The notes under the pieces were generated by a model. The model searched no databases. It was not told the origin of the DNA and saw only the letters and a program-made list of their open reading frames with translations. DNA of 64,000 nucleotides from Holacanthus passer (taxonomy: Eukaryota; Chordata; Actinopteri; Pomacanthidae), in NCBI GenBank assembly GCA_025331565.1, contig JAFREQ010000017.1, forward strand, positions 558,001-622,000, in the 5' to 3' direction. A program made the position numbers and the translations under genes. Positions 40,451-53,807 of this stretch are shown piece after piece; the stretch's first letter is position 1, and each line of letters opens with the position of its first letter.

Positions 40451-43328
40451 TGCACATGGAAAGTGTGTGAGTAAATCCCAATAGATAACAACACCTCTTT
40501 ACAGAGGTCAGCAAACTCCAGCAGCACAGACACAGAGCTGACACATTTAATCAGGGATTTTTCCTCTCTCACAGTTTATCAGGAGAAGATATTTCTCACA
40601 CCCTCGCCGGCTCTCACCATCTCTCTTATCGCAGGACAACACTCTCACCTTTTCTAGATCTATTTTTTTTGCTTTTTCTCTGCCTCATCGCCACTTTCAC
40701 CACATCTTTCTGCACTAAACTTGGCCACCTTCAGCCAGAAATATCAATAGCGCTGGGCAATGAAACAATAAAAATAGTCTTTTTTTATAACAATCTGTAA
40801 AGAGATGGTTAAGTATAGAGCAGAATTACATCTACTCAGCAACTCTGGTGCAGCTTTTTGATATCAGCTGTGATGATGAAGCTTTGATTTTGCTACCGCT
40901 CTGGTTCACGCTTCTGACTGGCCTCTTTTGCATGGCAACAGTGGCCAAAGCTCACGGGTATTGTAGTATTCAAACGTGTCCGCCATGGCAAATTAATGGA
41001 CAAAACATGCTAAGTCGGAAACAAAAGTTGAAATGATTAAAACTGGTGTTGCAATAGAATGAAAGAACATTTGAAATGGGAATACAGAATGGGGAAAAAC
41101 ACTATAAAATGCAGAACACAGCCATTCAAAGGTGCAGAAAAAAAATCTAAGGCCATTGTAATTATCTTCGGCTGACCTTCATCCCTGTGTTCAACACATC
41201 CCACCACATAAACAAACAGACACACTGAGATGCACAGTGAGAGTAAAACATATTTAAATACAAATTAGCCCGTGCTCAGTTTTTGAGACTGTGTTTTATT
41301 TCCTAACTGCAGCATGCATCATTAATGTGCCGTAATGGTTGCATTGTTGCTGCTTCCTTCATTACCCTTCATTATTTCTCAAGGACTTCAGCGCAGATTA
41401 AACCTCAGCCTACCGGGGTTTACACGAGCGTGAGGACAGGTGTTTGTGTACACTTTTCTGCGAGAGTGTGTGTGTGTTGTTTGTGTGCACTTGTCACTCC
41501 ATTTTCTCATTTCTGAAATGGAATAATGAGTCCAGATGAGCTTGTGAAAGCCTCTGCAGTGCAGCTCAGCCTGACTCCCCACCTGGCCTGCTCCTCCTGG
41601 CCTGTCCCTTTATTAGCTTCCCCTCATGCTGGACACAACAGGAACAGCTTGGTACCCTCCTCCTCTCCTCACCACTCACACCTCTCCCAACTCTATTTTC
41701 CTGCTAATTACCTTGTTGTACGAGCACCAAATGCTACCTAACAATTCACTTAATTGCAGAAGTGGTACATTAGATGATATCAAAGGACCTTTTTAAAAGT
41801 CATCCAATCCCATTCCAAGCGGCATTTAGAACCAACCCAAGACATCTGTTTCATTTCTTTGTCATTGGCATTTTTAAAGGTTACAAAGGAGACAGATCTA
41901 CACCTAAAGATTCAGTGTCTTCATTCCTTTGTGATGCCTCTTCCCACAGAGGATTACAAGGTACACATAGAACACATGCATCCACATACATGTCATAGGG
42001 CGAGTCACATTTGACACTTGATTAAAAGTGCAATAGTTCACCCTACATGCTCGTATCTGGAACTATGTGTGCTACCCATCCACCTGAAAAGATGGGGCTA
42101 ATTAACATTTTCTTTGGGATCCTATCGCCTCAGGTGTGCCTTGTCACACTTACATATACACAGATATCTGCAGTGCTAGCAATTTATTCAGCGGTGGCTG
42201 CAGCTAGCATTTCTGACACGGGCTTCACAATGATTTATGAACCTGCTCATTGACCTAGTTTATTCTGAAAAGAGAAAAGGGGGCACATCGTATATGCGGC
42301 ATATCCATCCCATGGAGCTGGCCTGCAGTCAGTTTTGGAGAGCATGGGAGGAGGAATAAGATTACAAAGCAGACTGCCCAGATACCCTCCAGGCAACACG
42401 TTTATAAGTTCTCTATCGTCCAAAGTGCAGGACAGTGAACAACAGCTATAATGAAATCACTTCCCAAATGCAGCAAAGTGATGTCAAAGGATTATCCTCA
42501 CACTCTGCACATGCACCACAGGCTTAGATAACATAAGGCAGTTCATGCTCTTGTCCACCCATTTGTGAACAATGTGTGTTCAACATCCGACACTTAAAGG
42601 AGACATGTTTGAAAGACTGAGCAGTAACCGCACAAGTCCCCCCAATCTGGCCCACATTAATAATGCAGAGGCACCTCTCAGAGGCCTCTTCCCCCTCTTC
42701 CTCTCCACTCCACCTTTCCTCCTCAAACAGAGAGAGTGGTGAGTGCTGCCCAGCTTGATGTCCAGCATGCAGCAGCGCCACTCTGCTCGCTGGACACTGA
42801 GTTCAATCTGTTTCAGGGCTGCAATTCAATTATCTCACCAGGGTCCTGCTCAACCACTCGTGAATGGAAGGGGGGCAAAGGTGTGTTCAATACGAGGGAG
42901 GGAGGAAGGGAGGGAGGTAGAAGACTGAGGGGGGGGCTGAAGACGTATCATAAACACAAACCCAGTTCAACATGGATATGGATTTAAATGCTGCTTTTTC
43001 TTGTGCGATTAGCTTTGGTTTTACAATCACTAGACGGATGTCAGGACCTGATAAGGCTAATCACTGCAGTAAGCCAATGTAGTGGGATTTAGCACCCCAC
43101 CCCCTTCTGCTCCCCCAGCGCCCCTGAAGACCTGGCTGAAAGGGAAAGCCGAGAAAGCCTAAAGCAAACTGGAGCACACCACCATATGAGAAAACACACT
43201 GGTCATATCTTTATGTCACAGAGATAAATCTATTATTGATCATCGTTTCATTCTTATTTTACAAAACATGATTATTCTATCTGTTAACTGCATTTAAAAA
43301 ACAGACCGCTATAAATTTAAGAGACACA

Positions 43329-43351
43329 GAGAGAGCGAGAGAGAGAGAGAG
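43329..43351. repeat. (GA)n microsatellite
   Basis: GA units with one GCGA interruption. Confidence 0.92.
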
Positions 43352-43806
43352 GTGAGCTCAAACAATGAAAATAGCACAGTGGTAAAACAATGGAGCTGCA
43401 GTGATTCTGTCCATTCTGGTGCCTGAGGCCAGACACTTGATTGGGTCAGACGCCGATCCTGCACATCAGCTTAGGGATGTTCCTGCTCAATATCCCTTAG
43501 ATTACTTGTCATTAAAGTTGCAACAAGTCATTAATGTCTTAATATAATATCCTACCTGCACATTATTTCTTTTTCCTCATCTCCTCCATTATCTCTGAAG
43601 TGCCTCTGAGGCTTCTGATCTGTTCATCATCTAATAATTTATATCAACATTGTTCTGCTTTAATAAAACTTCATTGCACTGTTACACCATAATCAAGTAA
43701 CTGTCCCTGTTGAACTGCACTTGACCCAAAAGCACGACTATTTCTGACACCCACTCTCCATCTTTGTCAGACCGACACAACTCATTCTCAAACTATGAGT
43801 GCCTAA

Positions 43807-43826
43807 GGTCGGGTCAGGTCGGGTCA
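43807..43826. repeat. two perfect 10 bp direct repeats containing GGGTCA half-sites
   Basis: GGTCGGGTCA occurs twice in tandem. The two GGGTCA hexamers are 4 nt apart, a DR4 arrangement for nuclear receptors. Function is untested. Confidence 0.7.
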
Positions 43827-44224
43827 ATATAAGCAAATTGTGTCAGGTATTGTAGTGCCAATATTGTTTTATCTAAAAATGGAATTGGACCATCTGATGT
43901 CACTTTGACAAACAATTAGATGTAGGAGAAAATCATTTAAACATTTTCTCCCTCTCAGGTGACAGTGACTCTCTAGGCAGCAACTTATTTCATCTATGAC
44001 CAAAGATGCTGAGTGCACCAGTAAATCATCCCAAGGTAACAGTGCAATACAAGGAATTTTTGAACAGTACGGTATTTGGGTATTTGTGCATTTGTTTGAC
44101 CAGTACAGTGTGTTGCCTGATGATGGTGTAACTTTTTTTTTTTTTGGTCAAAATATCTGGTCCAAAGTACAGTTCAATATCCTTGTTTACTCAGACTGTG
44201 GCCTGAGGCTTTGGCCTGAAACCC

Positions 44225-44247
44225 CTCTCTCTCTCTCTCTCTCTCTC
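44225..44247. repeat. (CT)n microsatellite
   Basis: 23 bp of uninterrupted CT. Confidence 0.95.
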
Positions 44248-45802
44248 ACCCTGTATCACTGGTAATACCCATCATATATGTGTGCTCTTATTTCTTCACC
44301 TTGGCAGCTCTTTCTTATCCCCTCGTCTCCTGGCCTCCTGACCTCACAGCCGTCAACCTTTAAGCCACTCAAGCAGCCAATGCTTCTATTCAACCCCCTC
44401 TGCAGCTGAACCCACATTACATGAGAGATAGAGACAGTATTGAAAATAAAGGCTAAGAAACAGTATGAGAAGGGAAAAATAAAATAATCTGGAGACTTCA
44501 TCAATTTTTCATGAATTTTCATTTAGACTGGGAGAGCCCTCTTACAGCAATCGATAGATCAAGCTGCTGTCACGCAGTTAGCACCTGGGGGCTGCTGGAA
44601 GGCCCTCGGGAAGGCAGGGGACTGGATCAGAGGCGGAGACCAACCCCCGCCTCCCCACCACACAAAGTCCATTTCCGAAGGATCACAAACCAGCTACCCA
44701 TCTGCTACCAATGATCATTGTAATCACCTTAGAAATGCAGTTACAGGTCACTTTTATTTCATGGAAGATGGATTCTGCTTTCTCTTCTGTTCAAAACATT
44801 TAATTAGCAAAAAGGTTTACTTATTTTATGTTTACTAAGGAGAATGGGAGTTAAGCATTTTGCTAAATTGCTGATAAAAGTTCATTACAGCCAACTCTAC
44901 AGTGCCTAAGGTTCATGTCCCTTAACATGATATGATATGAAGTCTTCCTTTCATGAATGTGAAGACTTATGTCTCATTAACACAGGCCTTGCTTGAAACA
45001 CAGGACTATCACCAGGTTACCACCAGTAAAAACAGCATAAGGACATGGAGACGTCACCTCATGGACAGTTGAGGTGCCTGGGAGCCGCTCCACAGGAAGC
45101 CCAGCTTGAGCCTGCTGGGGGGGAGGCTCATCTTCAAAGGTAATTTGATTCACGGCTCAGGTTCTGCCTGTCAGTGTTCACCAACACAGTCCAGGCAGCC
45201 TGTGTCAAATGTCCATCAGGATCTTTGATCTGCGCCTGACGTTCAACCCCCACCCACCTGTGAGAGACCCGTGTCTGCCATGCCATCATGTCCCTCTCAT
45301 TGTGTGACAGTAGGTTTATGTCCAACTCAAAGGTCTGCTGACAACTTCAATAAAACTCCCTTGAGGTAAAAATATATCTTGTTTGAAATTCTGCTCATTA
45401 TCCCAGCAAACAACGTCACACATAGTGAGACAGCAGTGGAGCTTAACTGCACCTTATAGACTTACAGGAAATCATTACAGTTGTTGGAAATAGGGAACAT
45501 CGAAAGCAGTTGTCTCAAATTAAACGTTGATTTGTTTACTGTTATTCCCTACAGTAAAGACAATGTAATTTTCCATTATGTAGAAATGGGGAAAAAAGAT
45601 TGTATAGTTGTTGTTGACAGGAAATGTACAAACATTATCTCTCATTTTTCTTGTGATGAGTGTAAATCCAGTCTTTCCATCATCTGGATCAAGACTTTTC
45701 TTCATCCAGTCATGTGACTTATTAAATTATATGAGCAAAATAACTTCAGCAACAACAAGCAAAGAGGAGAAATGAAAAAGAGGACACACAGTCTTGACTC
45801 AC

Positions 45803-46129
45803 ATGCTACTTCCAAAGATGCGTTACGGCTGACAGCTTCTCCCAGGTAGTTCCGGGCCACGCAGACGTAGGCTCCCTCGTCCGGTTTGCTCCGTCGTCCA
45901 TGAACGATGCGCAGGAAGAAAAGCGAGCCGGAAGGCAGCAGCATGCGGTGAGAACGTGAGTCGTCTTTGTCCGTTTCCACCCGCTCTCCATCCTTGTACC
46001 ACTCCACTGTCGGGGTCGGCCGCCCCTCTGCTTTACAGTTGAGGGTGGCGGGCTCCCCTTTGGAGACAATCAGGTCAGAGGGGTGCTCCACAATCCGGGG
46101 TGGGGAGTCCTCCAGGCGCATACGGGATC
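45803..46129 (-). CDS. robo2: robo2 second coding exon: complete first Ig domain of the Slit receptor
   Basis: This 327 bp exon is flanked by a pyrimidine-rich CAG acceptor (AG at 46131..46130) and a GTGAGT donor starting at 45802. It is phase 1 at both ends, as usual for single-Ig-domain exons, and carries 108 whole codons (S20 to A127 of the predicted precursor). Ig hallmarks are Cys50 in TLNCKAEG, Trp62 in VEWYKDGE, the DEGAYVC motif with Cys108, and a closing strand SLEVA. An N-glycosylation sequon NAS starts at Asn121. The sequence is nearly identical to vertebrate Robo1/Robo2 Ig1 (PPRIVEHPSDLIVSKGEP, LLPSGSLFFLRIVHGRRSKP). In the family, Ig1 is the main contact for the second LRR domain of Slit in axon-guidance repulsion. 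HGRRSKPDEG and SRNASLEVA are closer to ROBO2 than ROBO1, and the terminal T suits the following Leu of ROBO2. Ser76 replaces the Pro I recall in mammals. A Robo1 or Robo3 paralogue is the only serious alternative. Confidence 0.93.
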
Positions 46130-46579
46130 CTGGAGGAGACAGAAGAGTTGTTAGTGTTAACACAATAGCAAAAGGGAAGAGGTAGGGGGTACATTTCTAA
46201 ACACAGTAACAGCTCACCTATCCAATCAGGAGCAATAGGATGAGGTGCAGTATTAAAAAAATACATTGGTGATCTTTCATAAACGTATGTATTTCAATTT
46301 TCCCTTTGACATAAAACGACTGGAATTGCAAAAGTAAGACAACTTGACAAATGAACTATTAAATTCCTCTAAAGTCCTTTCTTAACCAGTGATTTCTTGA
46401 GAAGTTACTTTAGCTACTTTGACCAGTTTTACTCACGCAAGCAACTAAGCAACATCTTGTGTGTCTCAGCAGTTTTCTGTGAAGGAAAACTAAGACCAAA
46501 ACTCAAAAATCAAATGCCAAAAAAAGCAACGCTGCTGGGGAGAAGAACTACATGTAAATTTTCATATTTTCCTTCGCTT

Positions 46580-46629
46580 GCTGCCACCGCTACCCAAACC
46601 TGGATGAGCAGCAGAAAATGGATGGATGA
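46580..46629 (+). mobile_element. fragment resembling a retroelement 3' tail with ATGG repeats
   Basis: CTGCCACCGCTACCCAAACC, then TGGATGAGCAGCAGAAAATG and GATGGATG, resembles the 3' end of a widespread fish retroposon (CCGGATAAGCGG...AAAATGGATGGATGG). Only about 50 bp is recognisable. The family is not assigned. It lies about 450 bp upstream of the robo2 exon 2 acceptor on the transcribed strand. Confidence 0.4.
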
Positions 46630-49600
46630 CTAATAGTTACCAAAGCATGTCTTGGGTTGGATGCATGCATAAAAAACCTACATTGGACCCTTTAATCACC
46701 ATTTCAGGCCAGTCAAATAGCAGCCATCTGCTCTTCTCAAACCTATATGCAAGGGCTTGTGGGTAATTGGACCCATGGGTGAACAGTGAATGGAGGCGTA
46801 CAGTCAGCTTACGTCTGAACTATACACACACCCAAATTATATATTTGGCTTTCGGCGGGGTGCAAACAAGTAAAACGGTCGAGTCCACTGCTGTAGAAGT
46901 ATACATGTGATGTGAATATGAATGCCGGGGTCTAGACTAATGTCAAATGCTAATCCCCCGAGGCTGAAAACCTTGGCCCACTCCTTTTTATTAGGGCTTG
47001 CAGTGGGCGAGCTCTGGGAGTCTGGCAGCTAAGATAATGCTCCTCAAGTCAAAGTGCTGTGTGTGTCTGTGACCAGGTCTTACCCGTGGAGATAAGATGC
47101 TGTAGGCCACACACATGCATTTACATCACAGAGGCCCTGGGAACCATGCTACAATCAAAGAGTTTGATCCAGCCTCACACAATCAAAGACACAGTAAGGG
47201 GAATGGGCAATAAGGCAAACTTTCCCAACAGCCCTTTTTTTTATCCTCTTTCTTTTGAACCTCATTCAATACCCCATCAATAACTCTGATTCGGTTGGCA
47301 GCCAAATGTTAAGCAGTCGGTGTTGTATTAAGCAGAGTGCTGGGCTCTTTGTCTTAAAATGAGTTGTTGCAGGTGTGCATGTGATTGAGCTGAGTTGATG
47401 ACTGTGCCCTTCCCCGGGGCAGTGCAGTGGGGTAATAGGACGATGCCTGCTGCACAGAAGAGCAGTGTACCACATACGCCTTTGTGCTTATGTAAGGGCT
47501 AATTTCAACGTGGGATGGAGGCAAAGCAGTGGAGGTTCCAGCTCTTTGTTCGCCAGGGTTTGCACATGTTCCACTACCCCCTTATACTTGAATCTCCCAG
47601 GGGAAACCTGGATACGCTGTACCCTGGTCTGCCCAAGAGTCTTCCGGTGAAAGGACAGACGCAGTTAGAAACCCATCGATCAGCACAAAATCCACCTAAA
47701 AGACTGAGTGTGGTGAACGTGTGCGTACGTTTACACACACATGCAAAGATGTTCTGTGCAAATGTGTAGCAGTCCGCCATCTCTCCTAACAGGGATCAGG
47801 CATCACACAGTGGCATATTGACCCGCGGACAGGAGGTAGTCTGTTCTCTCTTCTTCCTAATTTGGGCTAATTCCCTCCATTTCCCTGTCATTGATTAGTG
47901 ATCAGGCCTTGTGTCTTGCTCTAAGTGGGGCCACAGACGGGGGTTTGTAGCAGAGGGGGTGGTGACGTCCTGCTAGTGCATGATCTAATCTCGCTGGCAT
48001 TAAAACTGAAGATGTACTATTGGCAGTGGAACAAAAACCTACAGTACTCTGCTGGCTGTTTTCAACACAATCTCTTTCACCAGTGGTAGGTAACAACAAT
48101 CGAGCAAGCAGTCGGCTTCCCTGTTGGCGCAGGGGCAGCGGGGCAAGTTTGTATTCTGGCGGTAAGTGACTAAATAAATGAAGCAGTAATTAACACTGTG
48201 ACATTGATAAATGGAGGGCAAGATAAAAGAGGGACATGGAGACCCCCATCTCCCTCGGATGGAGTGTCAAATGCACATTTATTCTTATCTCATTGGAGCA
48301 TCTGCTTCCCTCATAATCCACAGGCCCTGCGGTGGCTTTCCACTAAGGCCAATGCGCATGCACAGCACTAAACTGCAGCGACTCCATTCGATTTATATCA
48401 GTCTAATTTCTTTAAATCCAATTTGTATTCCAATCTACTGCCTTCTAATCACTTAAACCTTGAGTCTCCATCTGCTCTCCTCTTTCCGGTGGAAATGAAC
48501 ACAGCAGATGCCTCCACAATTGTCCTTTCACTGCCAGAAAAAGCCGAGCCGGGTGCACAGAGGGCCGGACGTGACTGGTCAGTGTCCTTCCTGAGTGAGC
48601 CGGTCAGGTGTGGAGGTAGAAAAAGGTTAAAAGCAAGTCCATATGCCCTGGAATGTGTTTTAATAGAGGCACATCAATCTCAATAGCGGATAACCTCAAC
48701 ATGTAAACCCTGCTTCACTTTCATGAGCACACACTAAAATGTACCTTCATGTGTGTTTTTCTTTACTGTGCCCTCATGAGGCTCTCAAGTCCTGGAGATG
48801 CTGCCCGAGAAGATCAAATAAAAAAGTCATGTATATCCCCGCTGCCCAGCCATCAGACCAAGCTCCCAACAGAAGTGAAAGTCAATTTTCAGCTTCCTAT
48901 TGGGCCCCCTTTCTCACTCTCTTTGCGGTAAATGGGCTTTCTGTTGCCCTTTTAATGTGATCATTGGTGCTGTGCAATCAAGTGCTCTCTGAGCTGAGGC
49001 GAGTGCACTTCACTGGGTCTCAGGGCACACGCTCCAATCAAAATGCTGTGTTTCCCCCTGTCTGCAATAACACCACCATTACTTTTCACCACCGCTGTGC
49101 AGTCATCCACTCCTGGAGGAAAGCAGGAACCAGAGAACAAACAAACAAGCGCACAGACAGAGAATGAAATCAGAGAGGGATTACTGAAGCAGAATCTGAT
49201 TCTTTACTGCCTTTTCTTTCAGCCTGCTTATGTCAGCTTCACTGAAATCGGATGCAATTTTTACAATGCTGCTATCCAAGAAATGCGCAGTTTTACAGCA
49301 TGCTTTCTCAATCTGTAGTGGGTTTTTTTTTCTGTCTTCCAAATAACACATCACACTACATACATAACATACAGCCTTGGTCAAAGGATCCAGGATAAAA
49401 ACACCACTTTAACTATCATAACAGCTTCTTCTATCTCTTGTTCCTCTGACCACACACATAGAAAGGCTCTTTTCTATTATCTTTGCCACATATTTATTCA
49501 TGTGTGCAACAGAAGGTCAGGCCTTTGATGATCTTTTTGTAATTATTTTTATTAGCTCCCAGGAGAAATTCCAGCCCACCAACCAAATCAATACCCACAC

Positions 49601-52600
49601 CAGTCTCAGCCAGAGCATAAAAGGAAGGGCTCCCCAAAGAGATATTCGTTATTCTGCCAACAGACATGTGGCTGATCACAGGTAACCAATAGCAGGCTCA
49701 CACCAAGGCAAAAAGTTCCAGTCACTGAGGCTCCCTAAAACATTAAACATTAAAACCAAGGTCCAGGCCGAGACGCAGCAGTAATGTGGATGGAGGCAGA
49801 AAGTGCTGAAACCCAGCGAGCTGAGTGAATATAAAATTATACCAAAATCAAAACAAAAAAAAAATGAAAACCTCAAAGAAATTTAAGAAGGAATGAATTA
49901 TTCATTAGATCCATGTTGTCCATTCTGAAATCCCTCTGCCTCCCACTTCTCCTGCCTCTCTCCACTTCCCCTCAACCTCCCACTCCATCTCCTTCTCTAT
50001 ATATATCTCCGCCTCTGCATCCCCAATATCTCTCTGTCTCCTTCGCTTGCTCCCTGTCCTGTTACATCCTACCCTCGCTGTGGGGGTGACAGAGTCATAT
50101 CCGTCATGTCATCAAAAGGGAAATGTGAGAGAGCAGCGGGGGGAAACTGGGGGTGGCGATGGAATGATGTTACTGGCCGTCCTCGCCTCAGCACCGGCCT
50201 GCCGTGACACTCGCAAGCCGCCTGCTCTGCACCCGAGATTCATCTTCTTTACGCCGGGCTGTCAGTGGCGTCACAGCACATGAGCCCTGCTACACCCCGA
50301 TACCAGACACAGCTCATCCTGATGTCACTAAAGACAACCAGGAGTCCATCCCAGCCCACTGCACTAGATACAACCTGGAATATGCAGCAAAAAAAAAAAC
50401 CTCAGAGCGGAGACACAGAAAGTGAAATGAAGGATGTTCACAGAGTTGATTCTTTCGTTTCATCTTCTGTTGCAAGAGAGGAGTTTGAGTTGCTAGCGAG
50501 CGCACATGATGGACTCTGTTCCACCTCAGTGCTCTGCTACTCTACTGTCCCCCCCACCTCCTCCTCCTCTCTCCTGCTACAATCTATACTCTGAAAGCAA
50601 ACACAAGGGTAATTCTAGGAGCCGCTCTCAACATCTCACTGCATCCATGCTTGCCTCCAACAAATATCAGATAGAATTCCACTCCGAGTGTATTTCGGGC
50701 AGCGGCGTGGTGGGGTCGTATTGACTCTGCATCTGTGTATTTGCCCTCTCTCCCCCATGCAGTTTGGAATATATAAATAGATTACTGTGGGAAACAGAAT
50801 ATCTGATTTTGCTGCAAAGGGCCGATTCACATAGCTTGCATTTCAAGCAGTTTCCACCTTGTTCTCGCTCGTCATTCTGCTATCAGTGACCATGAACAGA
50901 AAGGGGGATGCTATCTGTTTTTGCAGCACGTCTCAGAAGAGCTGAGATTGCTGACTTGGAGCCAGGAGGGAAAAGGAGGAAGACATAGGGACAGTTTAGA
51001 CCTGCTTATGGTGAACTACGTGTCGATCAGCTGCTTGCTCTCAATATACGTGATGATTAGTATAAAAAGAGTACAGCAGCAGCTCTGTGGGACTGTCAGG
51101 CCGCTGGTAGGGACACTAAACTGAGTGATGCAGATTAAATGATTTCCGATGCCAGGGCCGCTCAAGCATGTAGCTCGCTGCACCACCCCACCTTCTTCAG
51201 CCCTCTCTCTTTTGCTGCAGATCCGTCTGAGCTGCCTGCGCTCAGCCATTTTCTTCTCTGCCTCTGCTTTGCAATACGGCAGTAGCCTTGATATTGAAGA
51301 TGTGTGTTTGTGTGTGTGGAAAATCGGCGTTTCAAATCCCAGAGCGAGTGGTAAAAATTAAAGAGGTGGACTGAATGATTAATAGTCTCCCCTTCCTCAT
51401 CGACTACTGTAGAGGAGCCCTTGGCTTAAGTTAATGTCCACTTGCTCCAGTCGGTGTTTATTTTACAGTTCTCCATATACATATCTGTGTGTGTGCATGT
51501 GAGCCGGGTGCTAAATTTCACATCGCCTATTCCCTTGTTTCAAGCTACTCTAAACAGTTCCTACTGAGGGAAGTGCAATGAAATGAATGGCATCAATTGA
51601 TTCTCCCTCAAGCATTGTAATCTCTTTACCTGCATTGCTGAGCTGCCTCGGCAGATTGAATAGGGCAAAATAAATAAGTGCTCCTTTTTTTTTGGCTTTA
51701 GAAATGAAGCAGGAGGGGAAGGGGAGGGTGGAGGAGGAGGCCTTCAGGTGTCCATGATACACTGTGTTGAGAGATGAGTGGATAATTGGAGGTGTACCGT
51801 AGGTGCTGACCTGCACTGAACACGCTGCAGTGTCCCTGCATGTCAATGAGGGCAGTCAGCACCTCCAGCCACTCCAGTGGTCCTTAGCCTCACATGTGAG
51901 CGTGAGGAATATGAGCTGTAACCACACACCATCCGGGTGATGGACTTGAGGTAATCAAATGGCCCTTATTGCTCACTGTTTGTGTTTTTTAAGGTACAGC
52001 ACAGCAAGTCGAGATGAGATTTATTAAATTTCTATTCCGTGGGACACTTCATCTGGTCTGGCTTAGGGCGACAGGGTCAAGGGTGCTCGCAGTAAGTGGA
52101 TGAAGGACTTATTCAATTTACTCAGCCCCATAAATCCACGCTAACACAAAAAACAATGGGCTTTGATGGTTATTAATGGTGCTCACAAACACATTCACAC
52201 ACATGCAGCCCGCTACATTTCATAATTCAGCCACCGGCCGGGTGTTACCGGGCCTCTAAATGACAAATGCCTATGAGCAGCTCTCCAGAAAAATCATCAC
52301 CCTCCTGGAAGTGAAACCGGGGAGTTCAAACGTTCAAGGATGCGATTAAGGCTTTCTTCCTATCCGCTGCAGTGGTTGTGACACTTGGCTCGTGCCACGT
52401 TCCACACTGAGCCTTCAACCACAAAGCCGGTCTCACCAGGGGCCATTACATACAGTAAATCAACTCATGCCTGGTCACGGTGGCTCGGTTTACAAAGCAG
52501 CGTGGTGCCCAGTTTTTGCAGCGGGGACACAACAAGAACAGATTCCCACAGCACTGACAAACAGCACAAGCCTTACTATTAAATTATTATGTATGTATTA

Positions 52601-53503
52601 ATGTGATCATCTTCCAAATGTCTTATAATGAGAATGTTGTTAAATCAGGCTGTAACTGTTAACATAATTTAGCATATTACAGCATATATTAGCACATACA
52701 CACACTGATTACACAACAAGGTTATTTATTTTGAAATACAATGCCAGGAAACACTATGTCTTATTACCAAATAAGGCAACATAATCGCATTATACTGTTT
52801 TTGCAATTCAACGATATTAAAATATTGACATTCACATGCTGAGCCAGATATACTGTAAATGTAAATTCATATGCAGAGAAATATCAGCGTGTTCACAAGA
52901 GGTCAAGCAAACTTGCATGTTAGCAAAGTTTCCACTGAAAAATAGTTTAGTTTGGAGGTTATGCACTTCTGTGGGGTTAGACTCCCCAGTTAGTTACGGG
53001 GGGAGAAAAAGCAGCAAGCTATCATGGCTGGGTGATCCATAGACCAAGCCGAGGATGGAGATGGTGGAACAAGACACTTATTCACTGGCTCCACCATTCT
53101 GCGCGGCATTACAGCTGCACTGGGCTACCGCTGTGTGTGACGGATGTGTGCTTGAGTGTCATGCTCTAGCTGTCCATCTTCACACGTCTCACACTGAGAG
53201 ACAGCTCATGCATTTTTATCGCCAGGCCTGAACTCAATCTTCAAGATGCCGCTGAGACACACTCAGTTCAGGTATAACTTTCACACAAACTCTTGGCAAC
53301 GAAGAACAAGAAGGTGGGTATGTTAGTGACTGAAAACACAAAGAAAAAAAACAAGAAGGACTGTGTATAATGACGAGCAATATACCATAAACGGTCCTAT
53401 AAACAGGAATGTGAACTACAGAGCAGGTCTGTTATTTTTTGAGATTTTTCAAGTACTTACAAAAATGTTATCCCACATGACCAGATACAGGTTTGTTGCT
53501 TCT

Positions 53504-53807
53504 AGCACTGCACGATATGGTAAAAAAAATCCTATTGCAATTGTTTTGACTGCAGCATGATTCATGTTTAGTGGGAGTGAGCACCTTTGTACCACAATTT
53601 TCCATTTTCACTGAAGAAATGATTAAAATCATAATGATATGACCCTTGTTGGGGTGTGTACCAAACAAACATATTTTCTTAAATCGGGAAAATAAGCACT
53701 ACAGTACTTTATCATGAAGCTATTCTGTCACCCATTTCACCTTTAACAAAAAATTGCACTTGACAATATTGAGATTTCAATAATATTTCAATTAATTGAT
53801 CAGCCCT
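53504..53807 (+). mobile_element. decayed non-autonomous DNA transposon (teleost type)
   Basis: The left end AGCACTGCACGAT and the right end GATCAGCCCT are an imperfect inverted pair (right-end reverse complement AGGGCTGATC). The interior strings TCCTATTGCAATTGTTTTGA, GTGTGTACCAAACAAA, CACCCATTTCACCTTTAA and AAAATTGCACTTGACAATAT match a common fish repeat as I remember it. There is no open reading frame of significance. A target duplication is not clear. Superfamily is unassigned; hAT-like is possible. Confidence 0.55.

Larger units (their letters stand above)
32004..45802. other. intron 2 block nearest exon 2: unique sequence and microsatellites
   Basis: No exon was recognised. It contains a CpG-enriched patch near 33.44-33.63 kb, purine-rich stretches near 37.48-37.56 and 39.4-39.6 kb, GT, GA and CT microsatellites (40.4, 43.3 and 44.2 kb), a 2x10 bp direct repeat with nuclear-receptor half-sites at 43807..43826 and a 13-base T run at 44133..44145. 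Confidence 0.45.

Noticed and set aside
45481..45717. 78-codon plus-strand ORF next to exon 2
   Set aside because: It is in intron sequence with no family resemblance. It was checked as a possible extra exon and dropped.
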